A DNA stretch of 64,000 bases from contig NZ_CP037920.1 in assembly GCF_007748195.1 (NCBI RefSeq), forward strand, positions 3,225,501-3,289,500, read 5' to 3'. Positions within the stretch are counted from its first letter, which is position 1, and each line of letters starts with the position of its first letter. The notes below the pieces were generated by a model. The model searched no databases, was not told the DNA's origin, and was given only the letters and a program-made list of their open reading frames with translations. This stretch comes from Gimesia aquarii. Its GTDB lineage: Bacteria; Planctomycetota; Planctomycetia; Planctomycetales; Planctomycetaceae. A program made the position numbers and the translations under genes. Shown in pieces: positions 27,328 through 36,748 of this stretch.

Positions 27328-27802
27328 AACTTCCCTTTGGGCTGTTTGTTTGATTTGTTTCCTTATTGTAAGAACTTTAAAAGTAAAATTTAACCGGTTT
27401 TCTTTTTTTATTTGATCCCAGGAAAGAGAGAATGCTAGAACCGGTAATTAGTTGTTGAAATTCGCTGAAATCGAGATTTCAAGTGAAATTCTTCCGTTTC
27501 GAACATCAAGACCAATGAAATTGTCCTGAAAGAGGAAAATGCTGAATTATGAAGATTTCTTATGTATAGCAAACTGATAAAATCAAATCTCTGTTTCCCA
27601 GCTAGAAATCGCCTATAATAATATTGTAAAATGGATTGATCTCTCTGATATCAGAATGCGTTAATATAGAGACACCAAATGGTTTTGTGTCTGTTATATT
27701 TGATTGTGAAGCGATGAATTCTTCTGCTTCTATTCGAGAAACGTCATTGCAAGCGTGTTCGCGCTTTACATTATTATTACTGGTAAGGGTGAAAGTCACA
27801 TA
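27328..27802. other. Divergent intergenic region between lhr and the NfeD-type gene
   Basis: 475 bp, AT-rich, with promoters for both neighbours. A TATAAT hexamer at 27614-27619 is a possible -10 for the plus-strand gene but lacks a good -35 (CTGTTT). The inverted word ACCGGTT/AACCGG near 27395 and 27440 is short. No RNA gene or convincing ORF was seen. Confidence 0.4.
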
Positions 27803-30091
27803 ATGAAAAATGTCAATCAAATGCTACTGGCTTTTTTTCTGGGACTTTTAGTGCTCAATGGTCATTCTGATCTCCAGGCAGAACCTGATAAACAAAAGCC
27901 TGATGAGAAACAGAAAACCAAACAGACTGAAAAGGAAGATGAGAAATCGTCCAAACCAGCTTTGTTTATGACAATAGAAAGCCCCGTGGGTGAGGTCACG
28001 TATGGGCGGGTCACGAATGCTGCTCTCTCGTTACAAAATGAAGCCGCTCAAAGTAACCAGACAGGCTACCTGATCTTACAGATTTCCCCCGGTTCCAGTC
28101 CCTTTCATCAAGTGCAGGGGTTGGCAAAGTTCCTGGCTTCATCGAAATTGTCTAGCTTGAAGACCATTGCCTGGGTGCCAGAAACTGTGATCGGGAATAA
28201 TGTGGTTCTGGCGTTGGCTTGTGACGAAATTGTGATGCACCCCGATGCTGAGTTGGGAGATATCGGATATGGTAAGGCTGTGGATCGAGATGAGCGGGAG
28301 TTTATCCTTTCAATTGTTGAGAAACGACATAATGTCAAGCTGAGCCGAGCCCTTGCCTTAGGGATGATGGATCCACAGCAGGCGGTTCTGAAAATTAAAA
28401 TCCAGCAGGGAGAAGGAGACAAAAAACAAGTCGAGTCACGCATTGTGACTCCCGAAGAACTCAAACGCCTGCAAGATAATATGGCAGTCATTGTTGATGT
28501 CGAAACCATTAAGGAAGTGGGGTCGCTGGGAGTGTTTTCTGGAAGTAAAGCACGCGCTCTGGATGTGCTGGTTCAACAATTGGCGAATTCACGTGGCGAT
28601 CTTGCAGAGCTGTATGGAATTCCGCGTGAAAAATTGCGTGATGATCCTACAGCGGGTGAAGCACCACAGGCGATGCTGATTAAAGTCGATGGAATGATTG
28701 AGCCCATTTTAGAGACCTTTATTGAACGCCAGATTAACCGAGCTGTTAATTCTGGGGCAAACATGCTCATTTTTGAGATCGAATCAGGTGGAGGTTACCT
28801 GTTGTCAGGTACGAATCTCGCAAATAAGATTGCTGATCTGGAAGCCATTAATGTCAGAACAGTAGCCTATGTTCCCGATTATGCGATGAGCAGTGCCGCG
28901 ATTATTGCCTTGGGCTGCGATGAAATTTTTCTGAAACCCGATGCACAGATTGGAGACGCAGGGCCGATCTCCATGAATAAAGATGGACAGTTTGAACATG
29001 CTCCAGAAAAAGTTCTGAGTCCTCTGAGAGTGACATTGAAAGATTTGGCTGAGAAAAAAGGCAGGCCTGCAGCGGTTTGTGAAGCCATGTCTGATAAAGA
29101 TCTGGAAATCTTTGAAGTCACGAATAATAAAACAGGGCAACTCTGGTATATGACAGAGGATGAAATTCACCAATCCAATGGAGAATGGATCAAAGGTCAA
29201 ATGGTTCCTGAGTCACGAAAAGCCAACTTGTTGACGGCCAACGGAGTCCGTGCACATGAGTTGAAAATCGCCGAACCACCTGTTCGGGATATGGATGAAT
29301 TGAAGCAACGTCTGGGAATTCCCGCTGATGTCACGCTAAAGGCAGTGGGGCGAACCTGGGTTGATACGCTCGTCTACGTGCTTAACTCGTCGTTTTTTAC
29401 CGGCTTAGTCATCGCCATGGGCATTATGTTTATCTACCTGGAATTTTATACTTTAACGGGCCTGTTCGGGATCATGTCGGCTGTTTGCTTTGGCCTCTTC
29501 TTTTGGAGTCATGTGTTAGGCGGAACAGCCGGCTATTTGGAAATTGTTCTATTTTCCTTAGGCTTGATTTGTATTTTACTCGAAATTTTTGTGATCCCTG
29601 GTTTTGGCATCTTCGGCATTTCTGGTGGACTGTTGGTGCTCTCTTCTATCGTTCTGGCAAGTCAGACCTTTGGTGATTACAACACATTACGTCCAGGATC
29701 TGATTTTGCTAATATGACGAAAACCATTGGAACGATGAGTGCTTCAATACTCACGGTGATCGTTTTGGCGATTGCCTTGAACCGATTTTTGCCCGAATCG
29801 CGATTAATGCATTCCATTACCTTGGCGCCTCCCGGTGAAAGTCCCGGGACAGATGAAATTCGGTTAGATCCTGAATTACTCGAGAATTCCGGTACTTTAA
29901 GCCTAAACGGGCTGGAATTAACTGTCGGTATGAAAGGGGTCACCTCATCCGTGTTGAGACCTGCGGGGCGCGTTGAAATTGATGGGGTTTGGGTTGATGT
30001 CATCAGCGAAGGGCCATTTATTCAACCGGGAACCGAAGTCATTGTATCAAAAATCAATGGCAATGAAGTGATCGTACGTGAAGTGGTTTAA
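27803..30091 (+). CDS. NfeD-family membrane serine protease homologue with two tandem ClpP-like domains
   Basis: 762 residues from the ATG at 27803, chosen because it directly precedes a signal peptide (MKNVNQMLLAFFLGLLVLN); a longer reading frame adds a meaningless 16 residues. After a Lys/Glu-rich spacer come two ClpP/crotonase-like domains. In the first (about 55-250) the active-site turn reads VIGNNVVLALACDEIVM, without the nucleophile Ser. In the second (about 290-460) it reads AMSSAAIIALGCDEIFL, with the Ser retained. Then 4-6 TM helices (about 500-655, LEIFVIPGFGIFGISGG being typical) and a C-terminal OB-fold (VTSSVLRPAGRVEIDGVWVD). NfeD proteases act near stomatins on membrane-protein quality; no stomatin gene is adjacent. 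Single gene by layout. Confidence 0.9.
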   Translation: MKNVNQMLLAFFLGLLVLNGHSDLQAEPDKQKPDEKQKTKQTEKEDEKSSKPALFMTIESPVGEVTYGRVTNAALSLQNEAAQSNQTGYLILQISPGSSPFHQVQGLAKFLASSKLSSLKTIAWVPETVIGNNVVLALACDEIVMHPDAELGDIGYGKAVDRDEREFILSIVEKRHNVKLSRALALGMMDPQQAVLKIKIQQGEGDKKQVESRIVTPEELKRLQDNMAVIVDVETIKEVGSLGVFSGSKARALDVLVQQLANSRGDLAELYGIPREKLRDDPTAGEAPQAMLIKVDGMIEPILETFIERQINRAVNSGANMLIFEIESGGGYLLSGTNLANKIADLEAINVRTVAYVPDYAMSSAAIIALGCDEIFLKPDAQIGDAGPISMNKDGQFEHAPEKVLSPLRVTLKDLAEKKGRPAAVCEAMSDKDLEIFEVTNNKTGQLWYMTEDEIHQSNGEWIKGQMVPESRKANLLTANGVRAHELKIAEPPVRDMDELKQRLGIPADVTLKAVGRTWVDTLVYVLNSSFFTGLVIAMGIMFIYLEFYTLTGLFGIMSAVCFGLFFWSHVLGGTAGYLEIVLFSLGLICILLEIFVIPGFGIFGISGGLLVLSSIVLASQTFGDYNTLRPGSDFANMTKTIGTMSASILTVIVLAIALNRFLPESRLMHSITLAPPGESPGTDEIRLDPELLENSGTLSLNGLELTVGMKGVTSSVLRPAGRVEIDGVWVDVISEGPFIQPGTEVIVSKINGNEVIVREVV

Positions 30092-30421
30092 GGAGTGTTG
30101 CTGTTTTTTCCCAGTTAGGATTCAAATCTCAGGGAGAGTGTCTGAATGTGCATTGTCCTTGAGTTTTGAAAGCATTTTACCTAACTGGTTCAAATCAGAG
30201 AGGTTTTCGTAATCAAAGTAGCGTATCCATTGAATAATTTCTTCAAATTGCTACATTAAGTACCTTTAAGCCCTGAAAGCTAGCGTAATAGCTTTGTTTT
30301 CTCTCGCCATTATCCCGTCGGATAAAGTCAAAACACGGAATGTAATGGCTGTCTTTGCATTGGGGTATCCCCGATCTTCTCTGTTTGTCATGTGTTTAGT
30401 TTAAAGGTTTAGGTTAGAAGA
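30092..30421. other. Leader/intergenic region upstream of rpsO
   Basis: 330 bp between the NfeD-type gene and rpsO. It contains the hairpin at 30276-30295 and a small GGGG-TAT-CCCC stem at 30362-30372, about 50 bp before the rpsO start. rpsO leaders in other bacteria carry S15-binding structures, so these could belong to an autoregulatory leader; this is inference, as no conserved pseudoknot was recognised. Confidence 0.4.
30276..30300 (+). terminator. Hairpin with short T-run between the NfeD-type gene and rpsO
   Basis: AAAGCTA (30276-30282), loop GCGTAA, TAGCTTT (30289-30295), followed by GTTTT. A 7-bp AT-rich stem, so a weak terminator for the NfeD-type gene or part of the rpsO leader. 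Confidence 0.35.
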
Positions 30422-30691
30422 ATGTCAGTCACGCAGGAACGAAGAGCAGAATTGATTAAAGAGTATCAGTCTAAAGAAGGGGATACTGGATCTGCTGAAG
30501 TGCAGATTGCTGTACTTACAGAACGGATTGTCAATTTAACAGAGCATCTCAGAGCAAACTCCAAGGATCATGCCAGTCGCAGAGGTTTACTACAGATGGT
30601 GAGCCGTAGACGGAGCCTGCTTGATTATTTGCACAAGAAGAATGCAGAAAGCTATAGGGAAATTCTGGATCGGTTAAATATCCGAAAATAA
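30422..30691 (+). CDS. rpsO: 30S ribosomal protein S15
   Basis: 89 residues, the full standard length: [16 protein letters not shown]...[17 protein letters not shown]...[18 protein letters not shown]...LNIRK. The GDTGS loop and the H-x-SRRGLL/RR-x-LLDYL helices that bind 16S rRNA are intact. S15 is an early primary binder in 30S assembly. Located 55 bp before pnp, the classic rpsO-pnp arrangement. Confidence 0.99.
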   Translation: MSVTQERRAELIKEYQSKEGDTGSAEVQIAVLTERIVNLTEHLRANSKDHASRRGLLQMVSRRRSLLDYLHKKNAESYREILDRLNIRK

Positions 30692-30746
30692 CTTCGGTGT
30701 TCGCTGATCTGTGTCGGTTTGTCGGAAATGAAATTAGGAAATTATT

Positions 30747-32879
30747 GTGAAAGTAGTTGTTGAATGTGAGGTTGGCGGACAGAAACTGAGTCTTACAACT
30801 GGTCAGTTAGCGAAGCAGGCCGCAGGGTCTGTTCTGATTCAATATGGTGAAACCGTTGTATTTGTTGCTGCTGCAACAGGGCCTGGCAGGCCGGGAATTG
30901 ATTTCTTCCCACTTACGGTTGATTATCGGGAAAGAATCGCCGCCTCAGGCAAATTTCCCGGTGGGTTTTTAAAACGCGAAGGGCGGCCCACAACAAAAGA
31001 AATTTTGACGGCACGATTAACGGACCGTCCCATTCGTCCCCTGTTCCCCAAAGGGTTTCATGACGAGCTTCAAATCATGTCGAACGTCATGGCCTGCGAT
31101 GGCGTCAATGACCCAGACGTGCTTTCCATCAACGCTGCAAGTGCGGCTCTCTGCTTGTCTCCCGTTCCCTTTCAGGGACCAATCGGAGCCGTGCGAGTAG
31201 GGAGAATCGGTGGCGAACTGATCTCATTTCCCACACACGAGCAGATTGCTGAAAGTGACTTGGATCTGATTGTGGCGGGTACAGTTGAGTCTGTATTGAT
31301 GATCGAAGGTTTTGGCGATCAAATTCCTGAAGAGGAAATGGCAACTGCCATCATGTTCGCACACCAAGAACTACAGAAGATTTGCCAATTACAATTGGAA
31401 CTGCGAGAGAAGGCTGGTATTGAGCCATTCGAATATGAAGCACCTCCGGTAAATCCTTTCATTTCCAAGTTGGATGACGCTATCTACCAACGACTCAGTA
31501 CTGCCATGCAAAGCACAGTCAAAGCAGAGCGGCGTGAAGGTATTAAAACGGTGCATGAAGAACTGGTGACTCAGTTTTTCCCCGAAGATGCCGAAGAGAC
31601 TGAAGATGGTTCCACTCGCGGCCAGTTTGAAGAAGCGTTTCACGATCTGGAAGCCAAAGCCGTGCGTGAACTCGCCATGTCGGGACGACGCCTGGATGGT
31701 CGTGCTCCCAATGAACTACGTGCTGTTGCTTGCGAAACGGGAAGTTTACCACGTGTGCATGGTTCTGCCCTGTTTACACGTGGCGAAACACAATCGTTGG
31801 CAACGGTCACATTGGGAACCTCTCGTGACAAGCAACGCGTTGATGGGTTGTTCGAAGAAGAGTTGCAACGATTCATGTTGCATTACTACTTCCCTTCCTT
31901 TTCAGTTGGTGAATGCCGACCGATTAGAGGGCCAGGGCGTCGTGAAATTGGTCATGGTTGTCTGGCAGAACGTTCTGTGGCACCTGTCTTACCTAGCGAA
32001 GAAGACTTTCCTTATACCATCCGTGTGATTTCCGATATTCTGGAATCAAATGGAAGTAGTTCCATGGCGTCTGTCTGTTCGGCGACCCTGTCACTCATGG
32101 ATGCCGGAGTACCTTTACGTCAACCTGTCGCCGGAATCTCAATCGGTCTGGCAACAGAAGGTGACAAATTCCAGATTCTGACGGACATCATTGGTGATGA
32201 GGATCATTTCTGTGATATGGACTTTAAAGTCGCTGGAACTCAAAAAGGAATCACAGGAATTCAACTGGATCTTAAAAATGATGGAATCAGTGAAGAAATC
32301 ATTCGAGCGACTTTAGAGCAGGCTAAACAGGCTCGCTTAGAGTTGTTGAGAACGATGTTAACTGCCATTCGACGGCCGCGAGCAGAGATCTCAAGTTTTG
32401 CACCTCGGTTGCATCAAACCAAGATCAATCCTGAAAAAATCGGTTTACTGATTGGCCCCGGTGGAAAAACCATTCGTGCCATCCAGGAAGAAACTGGTGG
32501 TACCATTGATATTCAAGACGATGGTACTGTGACGGTCTCCGGAAGCAATGCCTCAGTGGTTGAAAAAGCAATGGCCCACATTGAAGCTCTCACCGAAGAA
32601 ATTCGGGTGGGTCGTATTTATGATGGTGTGGTCAGCTCAATCAAAGAATTTGGTGCTTTCATCGAGATTGCTCCGGGTAAAGACGGACTATGCCACATCA
32701 GTGAACTCTCTGATGGATTTGTCAAATCGGTCAATGATATCTGTAAAATGGGAGACCGTTTGCAGGTGAAGGTGATCGCCGTCGATGATCAAAACCGTGT
32801 CAAGCTTTCCCGCAAAGCCGTTCTGGCTGAGCAGGCTGGAGAAAGCAATGGAGATCTTGATTCGGAAGAAAACGAATAA
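30747..32879 (+). CDS. pnp: Polyribonucleotide nucleotidyltransferase (PNPase)
   Basis: 710 residues, standard length. Two RNase PH domains (about 1-230 and 310-550; FPGGFLKREGRP, RPIRPLFPKGF, MSGRRLDGRAPNELR, with the catalytic-site DAGVPLRQPVAGI) joined by an all-alpha linker, then KH (IGLLIGPGGKTIRAIQEETG) and S1 (VSSIKEFGAFIEIAPGKDGL) domains. Phosphorolytic 3'-5' mRNA decay, degradosome component. The start is GTG at 30747 with TTAGGAA 6 bases upstream; the nearest upstream ATG (30728) is out of frame. Ends with a short acidic tail and is followed by an intrinsic terminator. Confidence 0.98.
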   Translation: MKVVVECEVGGQKLSLTTGQLAKQAAGSVLIQYGETVVFVAAATGPGRPGIDFFPLTVDYRERIAASGKFPGGFLKREGRPTTKEILTARLTDRPIRPLFPKGFHDELQIMSNVMACDGVNDPDVLSINAASAALCLSPVPFQGPIGAVRVGRIGGELISFPTHEQIAESDLDLIVAGTVESVLMIEGFGDQIPEEEMATAIMFAHQELQKICQLQLELREKAGIEPFEYEAPPVNPFISKLDDAIYQRLSTAMQSTVKAERREGIKTVHEELVTQFFPEDAEETEDGSTRGQFEEAFHDLEAKAVRELAMSGRRLDGRAPNELRAVACETGSLPRVHGSALFTRGETQSLATVTLGTSRDKQRVDGLFEEELQRFMLHYYFPSFSVGECRPIRGPGRREIGHGCLAERSVAPVLPSEEDFPYTIRVISDILESNGSSSMASVCSATLSLMDAGVPLRQPVAGISIGLATEGDKFQILTDIIGDEDHFCDMDFKVAGTQKGITGIQLDLKNDGISEEIIRATLEQAKQARLELLRTMLTAIRRPRAEISSFAPRLHQTKINPEKIGLLIGPGGKTIRAIQEETGGTIDIQDDGTVTVSGSNASVVEKAMAHIEALTEEIRVGRIYDGVVSSIKEFGAFIEIAPGKDGLCHISELSDGFVKSVNDICKMGDRLQVKVIAVDDQNRVKLSRKAVLAEQAGESNGDLDSEENE

Positions 32880-32916
32880 CAGTTCTCTTTGATCTGAGAC
32901 TGAGAAAACTAAAAAG

Positions 32917-32960
32917 CGATGAAGGAGCTCGATGTGAGATGACTTCATCGTTTTATTTTT
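32917..32960 (+). terminator. Intrinsic terminator of the rpsO-pnp operon
   Basis: CGATGAAG (32917-32924) pairs with CTTCATCG (32943-32950) across an 18-base loop and is followed by TTTTATTTTT. An A-run precedes the stem. About 40 bp after the pnp stop. Confidence 0.8.
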
Positions 32961-33058
32961 ATATTTGAGAGTTTGGAATAACTGATATCAGCTGGATTGT
33001 GAACAAGAATACCGTTTAATGCAAATGGTTTGAGAATTGAAAGCCGAGATCATCTGCT

Positions 33059-33775
33059 ATGAAAGAGAGTCCGTTAAGCACTCGTGAACGCGAAAAATTT
33101 GAGGCGCAGTATTCAGAAATTGCGACACTCGCTGGGGGCTTGGCACATGAAATTAAAAACCCACTTTCGACAATGAGCTTGAATTTAGAGTTGCTTACAG
33201 AGGACCTGGATTCACTCGATGTTCCTGCTAAACACCGTATGTTGAAAAAAGTGGAAAGTGTTCAACAGGAATGTAAGCATCTGCAGGAAATTCTCGATGC
33301 GTTTTTACAGTTTGCGCGTGTTGGGAAGTTGGCATTAAGTAAAGCGAATCTCAATGATCTGGTCAGTGACTTTATTGATTTTTTCAGACCACAGGCCCGA
33401 GAAGCAAATATTGAAATCAGTCCACACTTCGATGCTGATTTACCGACAATTCAAGTCGATAAATCACTCTTAAGGCAAGTGCTGATGAATCTGGCTTTGA
33501 ATGTAGTTCAAGCAATGCCCGATGGTGGTCTCATTGAATTACAGACCTATCATAAAGACGGTATGGTTTACCTCGACATGATTGACAATGGGAAAGGAAT
33601 CGACGAGAACGTCAAAGCGCGGATGTTTGATGCGTTCTTTTCTACAAAATCGGGAGGCAGTGGGTTGGGTTTACCAACTGTGAAAAAAATTATTGATACA
33701 CACCAGGGAACGATTGAATGCGAAAGTGAACCAGGTCGAGGAACTCGCTTTACAATTGCGTTCCCGGTATGCTGA
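33059..33775 (+). CDS. Soluble NtrB-like sensor histidine kinase, no input domain
   Basis: 238 residues, consisting almost only of the kinase core: HisKA with LAGGLAHEIKNPLSTMSL (phospho-acceptor His30), N box LMNLALNVVQAMPDGG, G1 DNGKGID, F box FDAFFSTK and G2 GGSGLGLPTV. There is no TM helix, PAS or GAF domain; only about 25 residues precede the H box. Input must therefore come from another protein or from its own dimer. The HEIKNP motif and following sigma-54 regulator suggest an NtrB/AtoS-type pair. 155 bp upstream of the response-regulator gene, same strand. Confidence 0.92.
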   Translation: MKESPLSTREREKFEAQYSEIATLAGGLAHEIKNPLSTMSLNLELLTEDLDSLDVPAKHRMLKKVESVQQECKHLQEILDAFLQFARVGKLALSKANLNDLVSDFIDFFRPQAREANIEISPHFDADLPTIQVDKSLLRQVLMNLALNVVQAMPDGGLIELQTYHKDGMVYLDMIDNGKGIDENVKARMFDAFFSTKSGGSGLGLPTVKKIIDTHQGTIECESEPGRGTRFTIAFPVC

Positions 33776-33930
33776 ATCATCATTATTGACAGGTTTTTAT
33801 TATTTTTTGAGTAAGATTCGAATCTATCGAGATGACTCCGTCTCATAAAATTTGAGATAATGTTTCGAACGGCTGCTTTATATTGAATTACACTTTTTAA
33901 TGATGCCAGGAAAGGCTAAGAGTTTGCTCG

Positions 33931-35364
33931 ATGAGCGCGAAAGATGCTACTGAAAAAGATCTCTCATCAATCGTAATTCGTGTTTTGATTATCGATGATG
34001 ATGAAGCACATGCTCAGGCTGTAGCGGAAAGTCTGGAGCGTGTGGGCTGTGAATGTAAAATTGCGACTTCAGGGGAGCAAGGTGCCAAGCTGATCGAAAG
34101 CGAAACCGCTGATATTGTGATTACCGATTTACGGATGGATGGAGTCGATGGCTTGTCCATTCTAAGGACTGCGAAGGATGAACTACCTGATGCCGAAGTG
34201 ATCGTGTTGACGGGACATGGTTCGATCAATTCCGCGGTTACGGCGATGCAGTTGGGTGCGTACACGTATCTGACAAAACCGCTTGATATCAATGAACTCA
34301 GGAATGCTGTTGAGAAAGCTTCGACGCGCGTACGGCTTATGCGCCATAATGCGGAACTACACCGTCGGCTCGATGAAAAATTTGGTTTCGAAGGAGTGAT
34401 TGGGAATTCTCCCTCGATGCATAAAATCATCGAAAAACTGAAAAATGTTGCCTCCACCAACAGTACTGTTTTGATTGCAGGAGAAAGTGGAACTGGTAAA
34501 GAACTGGTGGCGCGGGCAATTCATCAGAACAGTGAGCGAAAAAGTAAACCCTTTGTTCCGCTCAATATTTCTGCATTGCCAGACAGTATTCTGGAAAGTG
34601 AGCTCTTCGGTCATGAACAGGGGGCTTTTACCGGTGCGGTTGGCAAGCGTATTGGGAAATTTGAGCATGCCAATGGTGGAACGTTATTTCTGGACGAAGT
34701 CGGTGAAATGCCGATGCAGACCCAGATCAAATTATTACGAGTATTAGAAGACAGAAAAATCGCCAGACTGGGAACCAACGAGGAAATCAGTTTGAATGTG
34801 CGTCTGGTCGCCGCAACAAATGCCGATCTGTTGGAGATGGTTAAGCAGGGATCCTTTCGCCAGGATTTATATTACCGCTTATCCGTCGTGAAAATTGAGT
34901 TACCTCCCTTACGAGAACGACGCGGGGATATCCCCTTGCTGACCGATCATTTTCTGAAAGAACTTTCTACGCAATACGACAAACCATACGAAGGTGTATC
35001 TCGTGCAGCCCGTCGTGCGTTGATGACTTATGATTGGCCTGGCAATATTCGCCAGTTGAGAAATGCTTCGGAGAGAATGTTGGTCCTTGATACAGACGGC
35101 ATGCTGGACTTGGATGATTTACCTGAAGAAATTGTTCCTTTGGGAGTACCCGAAGGAGATAGTAGTTATACTTCCGATCGATCCGGCGCTGATTTTCTGA
35201 TTGGACGACCATTCTCTGAAGTAGAACGTTACTACATTGAAAGAGCCCTCGATCTGGCAGATGGCAAACGCGAAGAGGCAGCCAAAATGCTGGGCATTGG
35301 CGAACGAACACTCTACCGAAAACTCAAAGAATATCAGAAGCAAAAAGAAGAACAGAGTAGCTAA
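33931..35364 (+). CDS. NtrC-family sigma-54-dependent response regulator
   Basis: 477 residues in three domains. Receiver (15-135) with acidic cluster DDD 22-24, phosphorylatable Asp66 (ITDLRMDG) and Lys116 (YLTKPLD). AAA+ ATPase (about 150-385) with Walker A GESGTGKE (184-191), sigma-54 contact loop GAFTGA (231-236), Walker [13 protein letters not shown] and the R-fingers near [19 protein letters not shown]. Fis-type HTH at the end ([20 protein letters not shown], then [18 protein letters not shown]). It activates RNA polymerase-sigma54 promoters upon phosphorylation by the adjacent kinase. Targets unknown; no -24/-12 element was recognised nearby. Confidence 0.97.
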   Translation: MSAKDATEKDLSSIVIRVLIIDDDEAHAQAVAESLERVGCECKIATSGEQGAKLIESETADIVITDLRMDGVDGLSILRTAKDELPDAEVIVLTGHGSINSAVTAMQLGAYTYLTKPLDINELRNAVEKASTRVRLMRHNAELHRRLDEKFGFEGVIGNSPSMHKIIEKLKNVASTNSTVLIAGESGTGKELVARAIHQNSERKSKPFVPLNISALPDSILESELFGHEQGAFTGAVGKRIGKFEHANGGTLFLDEVGEMPMQTQIKLLRVLEDRKIARLGTNEEISLNVRLVAATNADLLEMVKQGSFRQDLYYRLSVVKIELPPLRERRGDIPLLTDHFLKELSTQYDKPYEGVSRAARRALMTYDWPGNIRQLRNASERMLVLDTDGMLDLDDLPEEIVPLGVPEGDSSYTSDRSGADFLIGRPFSEVERYYIERALDLADGKREEAAKMLGIGERTLYRKLKEYQKQKEEQSS

Positions 35365-35493
35365 GCTTCTGGAATATTGAAGTTAAGAAATGAGTTGAAT
35401 GCCAAACGTGTTGACTCTGATGCTCAAGTGTGGTTGAGGGTTAAAAGAAATATACCAACGTATTTTATGTGTCTAAGTGTAAAAACAATTTTC

Positions 35494-35726
35494 TACCACG
35501 AAATACACTAAAGACACGAAAAATCCTTGTTTCAAGAGAAACTCTGAAAGGTCGAATTGACCAAAATAAATATTTTGTAGGATGATTCTCTCAGTATCCA
35601 GGTTTGTTGTGATTCTCAAAAATCATCTGAATTACAAATGATTGCATTGTATTTGTTCTAATTAATTCAATTAAACTTACGCTTCCCTTTTGGCTTCGCA
35701 AAAGCTTTTTCGTGTATTTCGTGGTA
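35494..35726. repeat. Inverted-repeat-bounded element (MITE-like), about 233 bp
   Basis: The left end TACCACGAAATACAC (35494-35508) is the exact reverse complement of the right end GTGTATTTCGTGGTA (35712-35726). Just inside, the left arm repeats CACGAAAA after a short insertion and the right arm has TTTTCGTG, so the ends are composed of the same ACACGAAA-type unit. No transposase is inside. 'CACGAA'-unit repeats are familiar as dispersed elements in many bacterial genomes; whether this is a mobile element or a folded RNA is unknown. Confidence 0.55.
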
Positions 35727-35982
35727 GTACTAATTTTTTTCGATAGAAAATTTTTGATATTCGAATCTAACAAAATAGAGTAAATGACGCAGTGGCCATC
35801 AAATTACCAGAATATAACCGTTTAGGTTTTTATTGGTAGGGTTTGTGTTCTTGTTTTCAGTTAGTTTGGGTGTGGTTGCCTCAAGTGGTTTTACTGTAAT
35901 ATCTTATGTTTGTATTTGATTGTTTTGTAAACCGAGGCTAAATAAGAAATAGGTGAAATTTCTTATAAATATGATAAATATG

Positions 35983-36010
35983 TTGACAAAAATTGACGAT
36001 CCGTCAAAAT
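35983..36010 (+). promoter_or_regulatory. tetR promoter with embedded operator palindrome
   Basis: -35 TTGACA (35983-35988), spacer of 16 bp and -10-like CAAAAT (36005-36010). A palindrome TTGACG-ATC-CGTCAA (35993-36007) fills the spacer, an ideal place for repressor binding. Predicted transcription would start about 3 bases before the ATG at 36020, giving a nearly leaderless mRNA; no SD is seen. Confidence 0.6.
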
Positions 36011-36019
36011 AGTGGTGTC

Positions 36020-36748
36020 ATGAATACAAAAGATCGTAAACAACGTGAAATCCAGGAACGCGAAGCCAAAATATTGGAATGCGCGCGGCCTATGTTTATT
36101 GAGGGGGGATATAACGGGCTCAATATGGATCGTCTCACGAGTATGTTGGATTACTCGAAGGGGACCATTTATAACCACTTCTCCTGCAAAGAAGAAATCA
36201 TTATTACGCTTGCCATTCAGACGTTAGAAAAACGATTGACGATGTTTGAAAAGGCGGCGTTGTTTCAAGGGACCTCGCGCGAACGGATCGCTGCAATTGG
36301 GACGGCTGCCGAGTTGTTTGTGAAACTTTATCCTGATCATTTCCGTGTCGAACAAACGATTCGACTGGATTCCATTTGGGATAAAACGTCAGAAGAACGT
36401 CGGCAAGTTATGTCAAATTGTGAGCATCGTTGTATTGGCGTTGTTGGTGGAATCGTTCGTGATGGGATTGCCAGTGGCGATTTAAAATTGAATGATTCTA
36501 CAACACCTGAAGACATTGTGTTTGGCCTCTGGTCACTTTCATTTGGTGGATATTCAATCATTGCGACGAGCAATTCGTTGGCAGATTTAGGAATTTCCAA
36601 TCCCTTCGAAACCTTGCGTCGAAATTATAATCGTTTTCTGGATGGTATTCAGTGGAAGTCGCTCAGTTCTGAAGTTGATTACGATGCGGTCTTTGAACGC
36701 GTCTGTGAGGAGGTGTTTGGAAATGAACTCCAGCAAATCACTGTCTGA
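36020..36748 (+). CDS. TetR/AcrR family transcriptional regulator of the adjacent RND efflux genes
   Basis: 242 residues. N-terminal HTH: AKILECARPMFIEGGYNGLN, MDRLTSMLDYSKGTIYNHFS (about 13-60), with the YSKGTIYNHF recognition-helix motif. The ligand-binding C-terminal domain is a variable all-alpha region with no recognised inducer motif. The start at 36020 follows the operator; a TTG-initiated longer frame would begin inside the palindrome and is unlikely. The end overlaps the adaptor gene by 26 bp. Likely represses itself and the MFP-RND genes and is released by a toxic substrate (inference from locus structure). Confidence 0.93.
   Translation: MNTKDRKQREIQEREAKILECARPMFIEGGYNGLNMDRLTSMLDYSKGTIYNHFSCKEEIIITLAIQTLEKRLTMFEKAALFQGTSRERIAAIGTAAELFVKLYPDHFRVEQTIRLDSIWDKTSEERRQVMSNCEHRCIGVVGGIVRDGIASGDLKLNDSTTPEDIVFGLWSLSFGGYSIIATSNSLADLGISNPFETLRRNYNRFLDGIQWKSLSSEVDYDAVFERVCEEVFGNELQQITV

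Larger units (their letters stand above)
35365..36019. other. 655-bp non-coding region between the NtrC-like gene and tetR
   Basis: Contains the inverted-repeat element at 35494-35726, then about 250 bp of AT-rich DNA leading to the tetR promoter/operator at 35983-36010. A 60-codon frame on the minus strand (35591-35773) is largely made from the repeat arm and is not counted as a gene. Confidence 0.6.

Noticed and set aside
22729..30091. lhr/TPR peptidase/mazG as an anti-phage island
   Set aside because: Helicase plus MazG can hint at defence, but the genes have housekeeping-type neighbours, normal composition and no nuclease effector.
31129..31876. Several minus-strand frames inside pnp
   Set aside because: Shadows of a highly conserved plus-strand gene; none has an RBS or family resemblance.
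35591..35773. 60-codon frame on the minus strand
   Set aside because: Mostly reads through the inverted-repeat arm (TTKYTKK); no RBS, no family resemblance.
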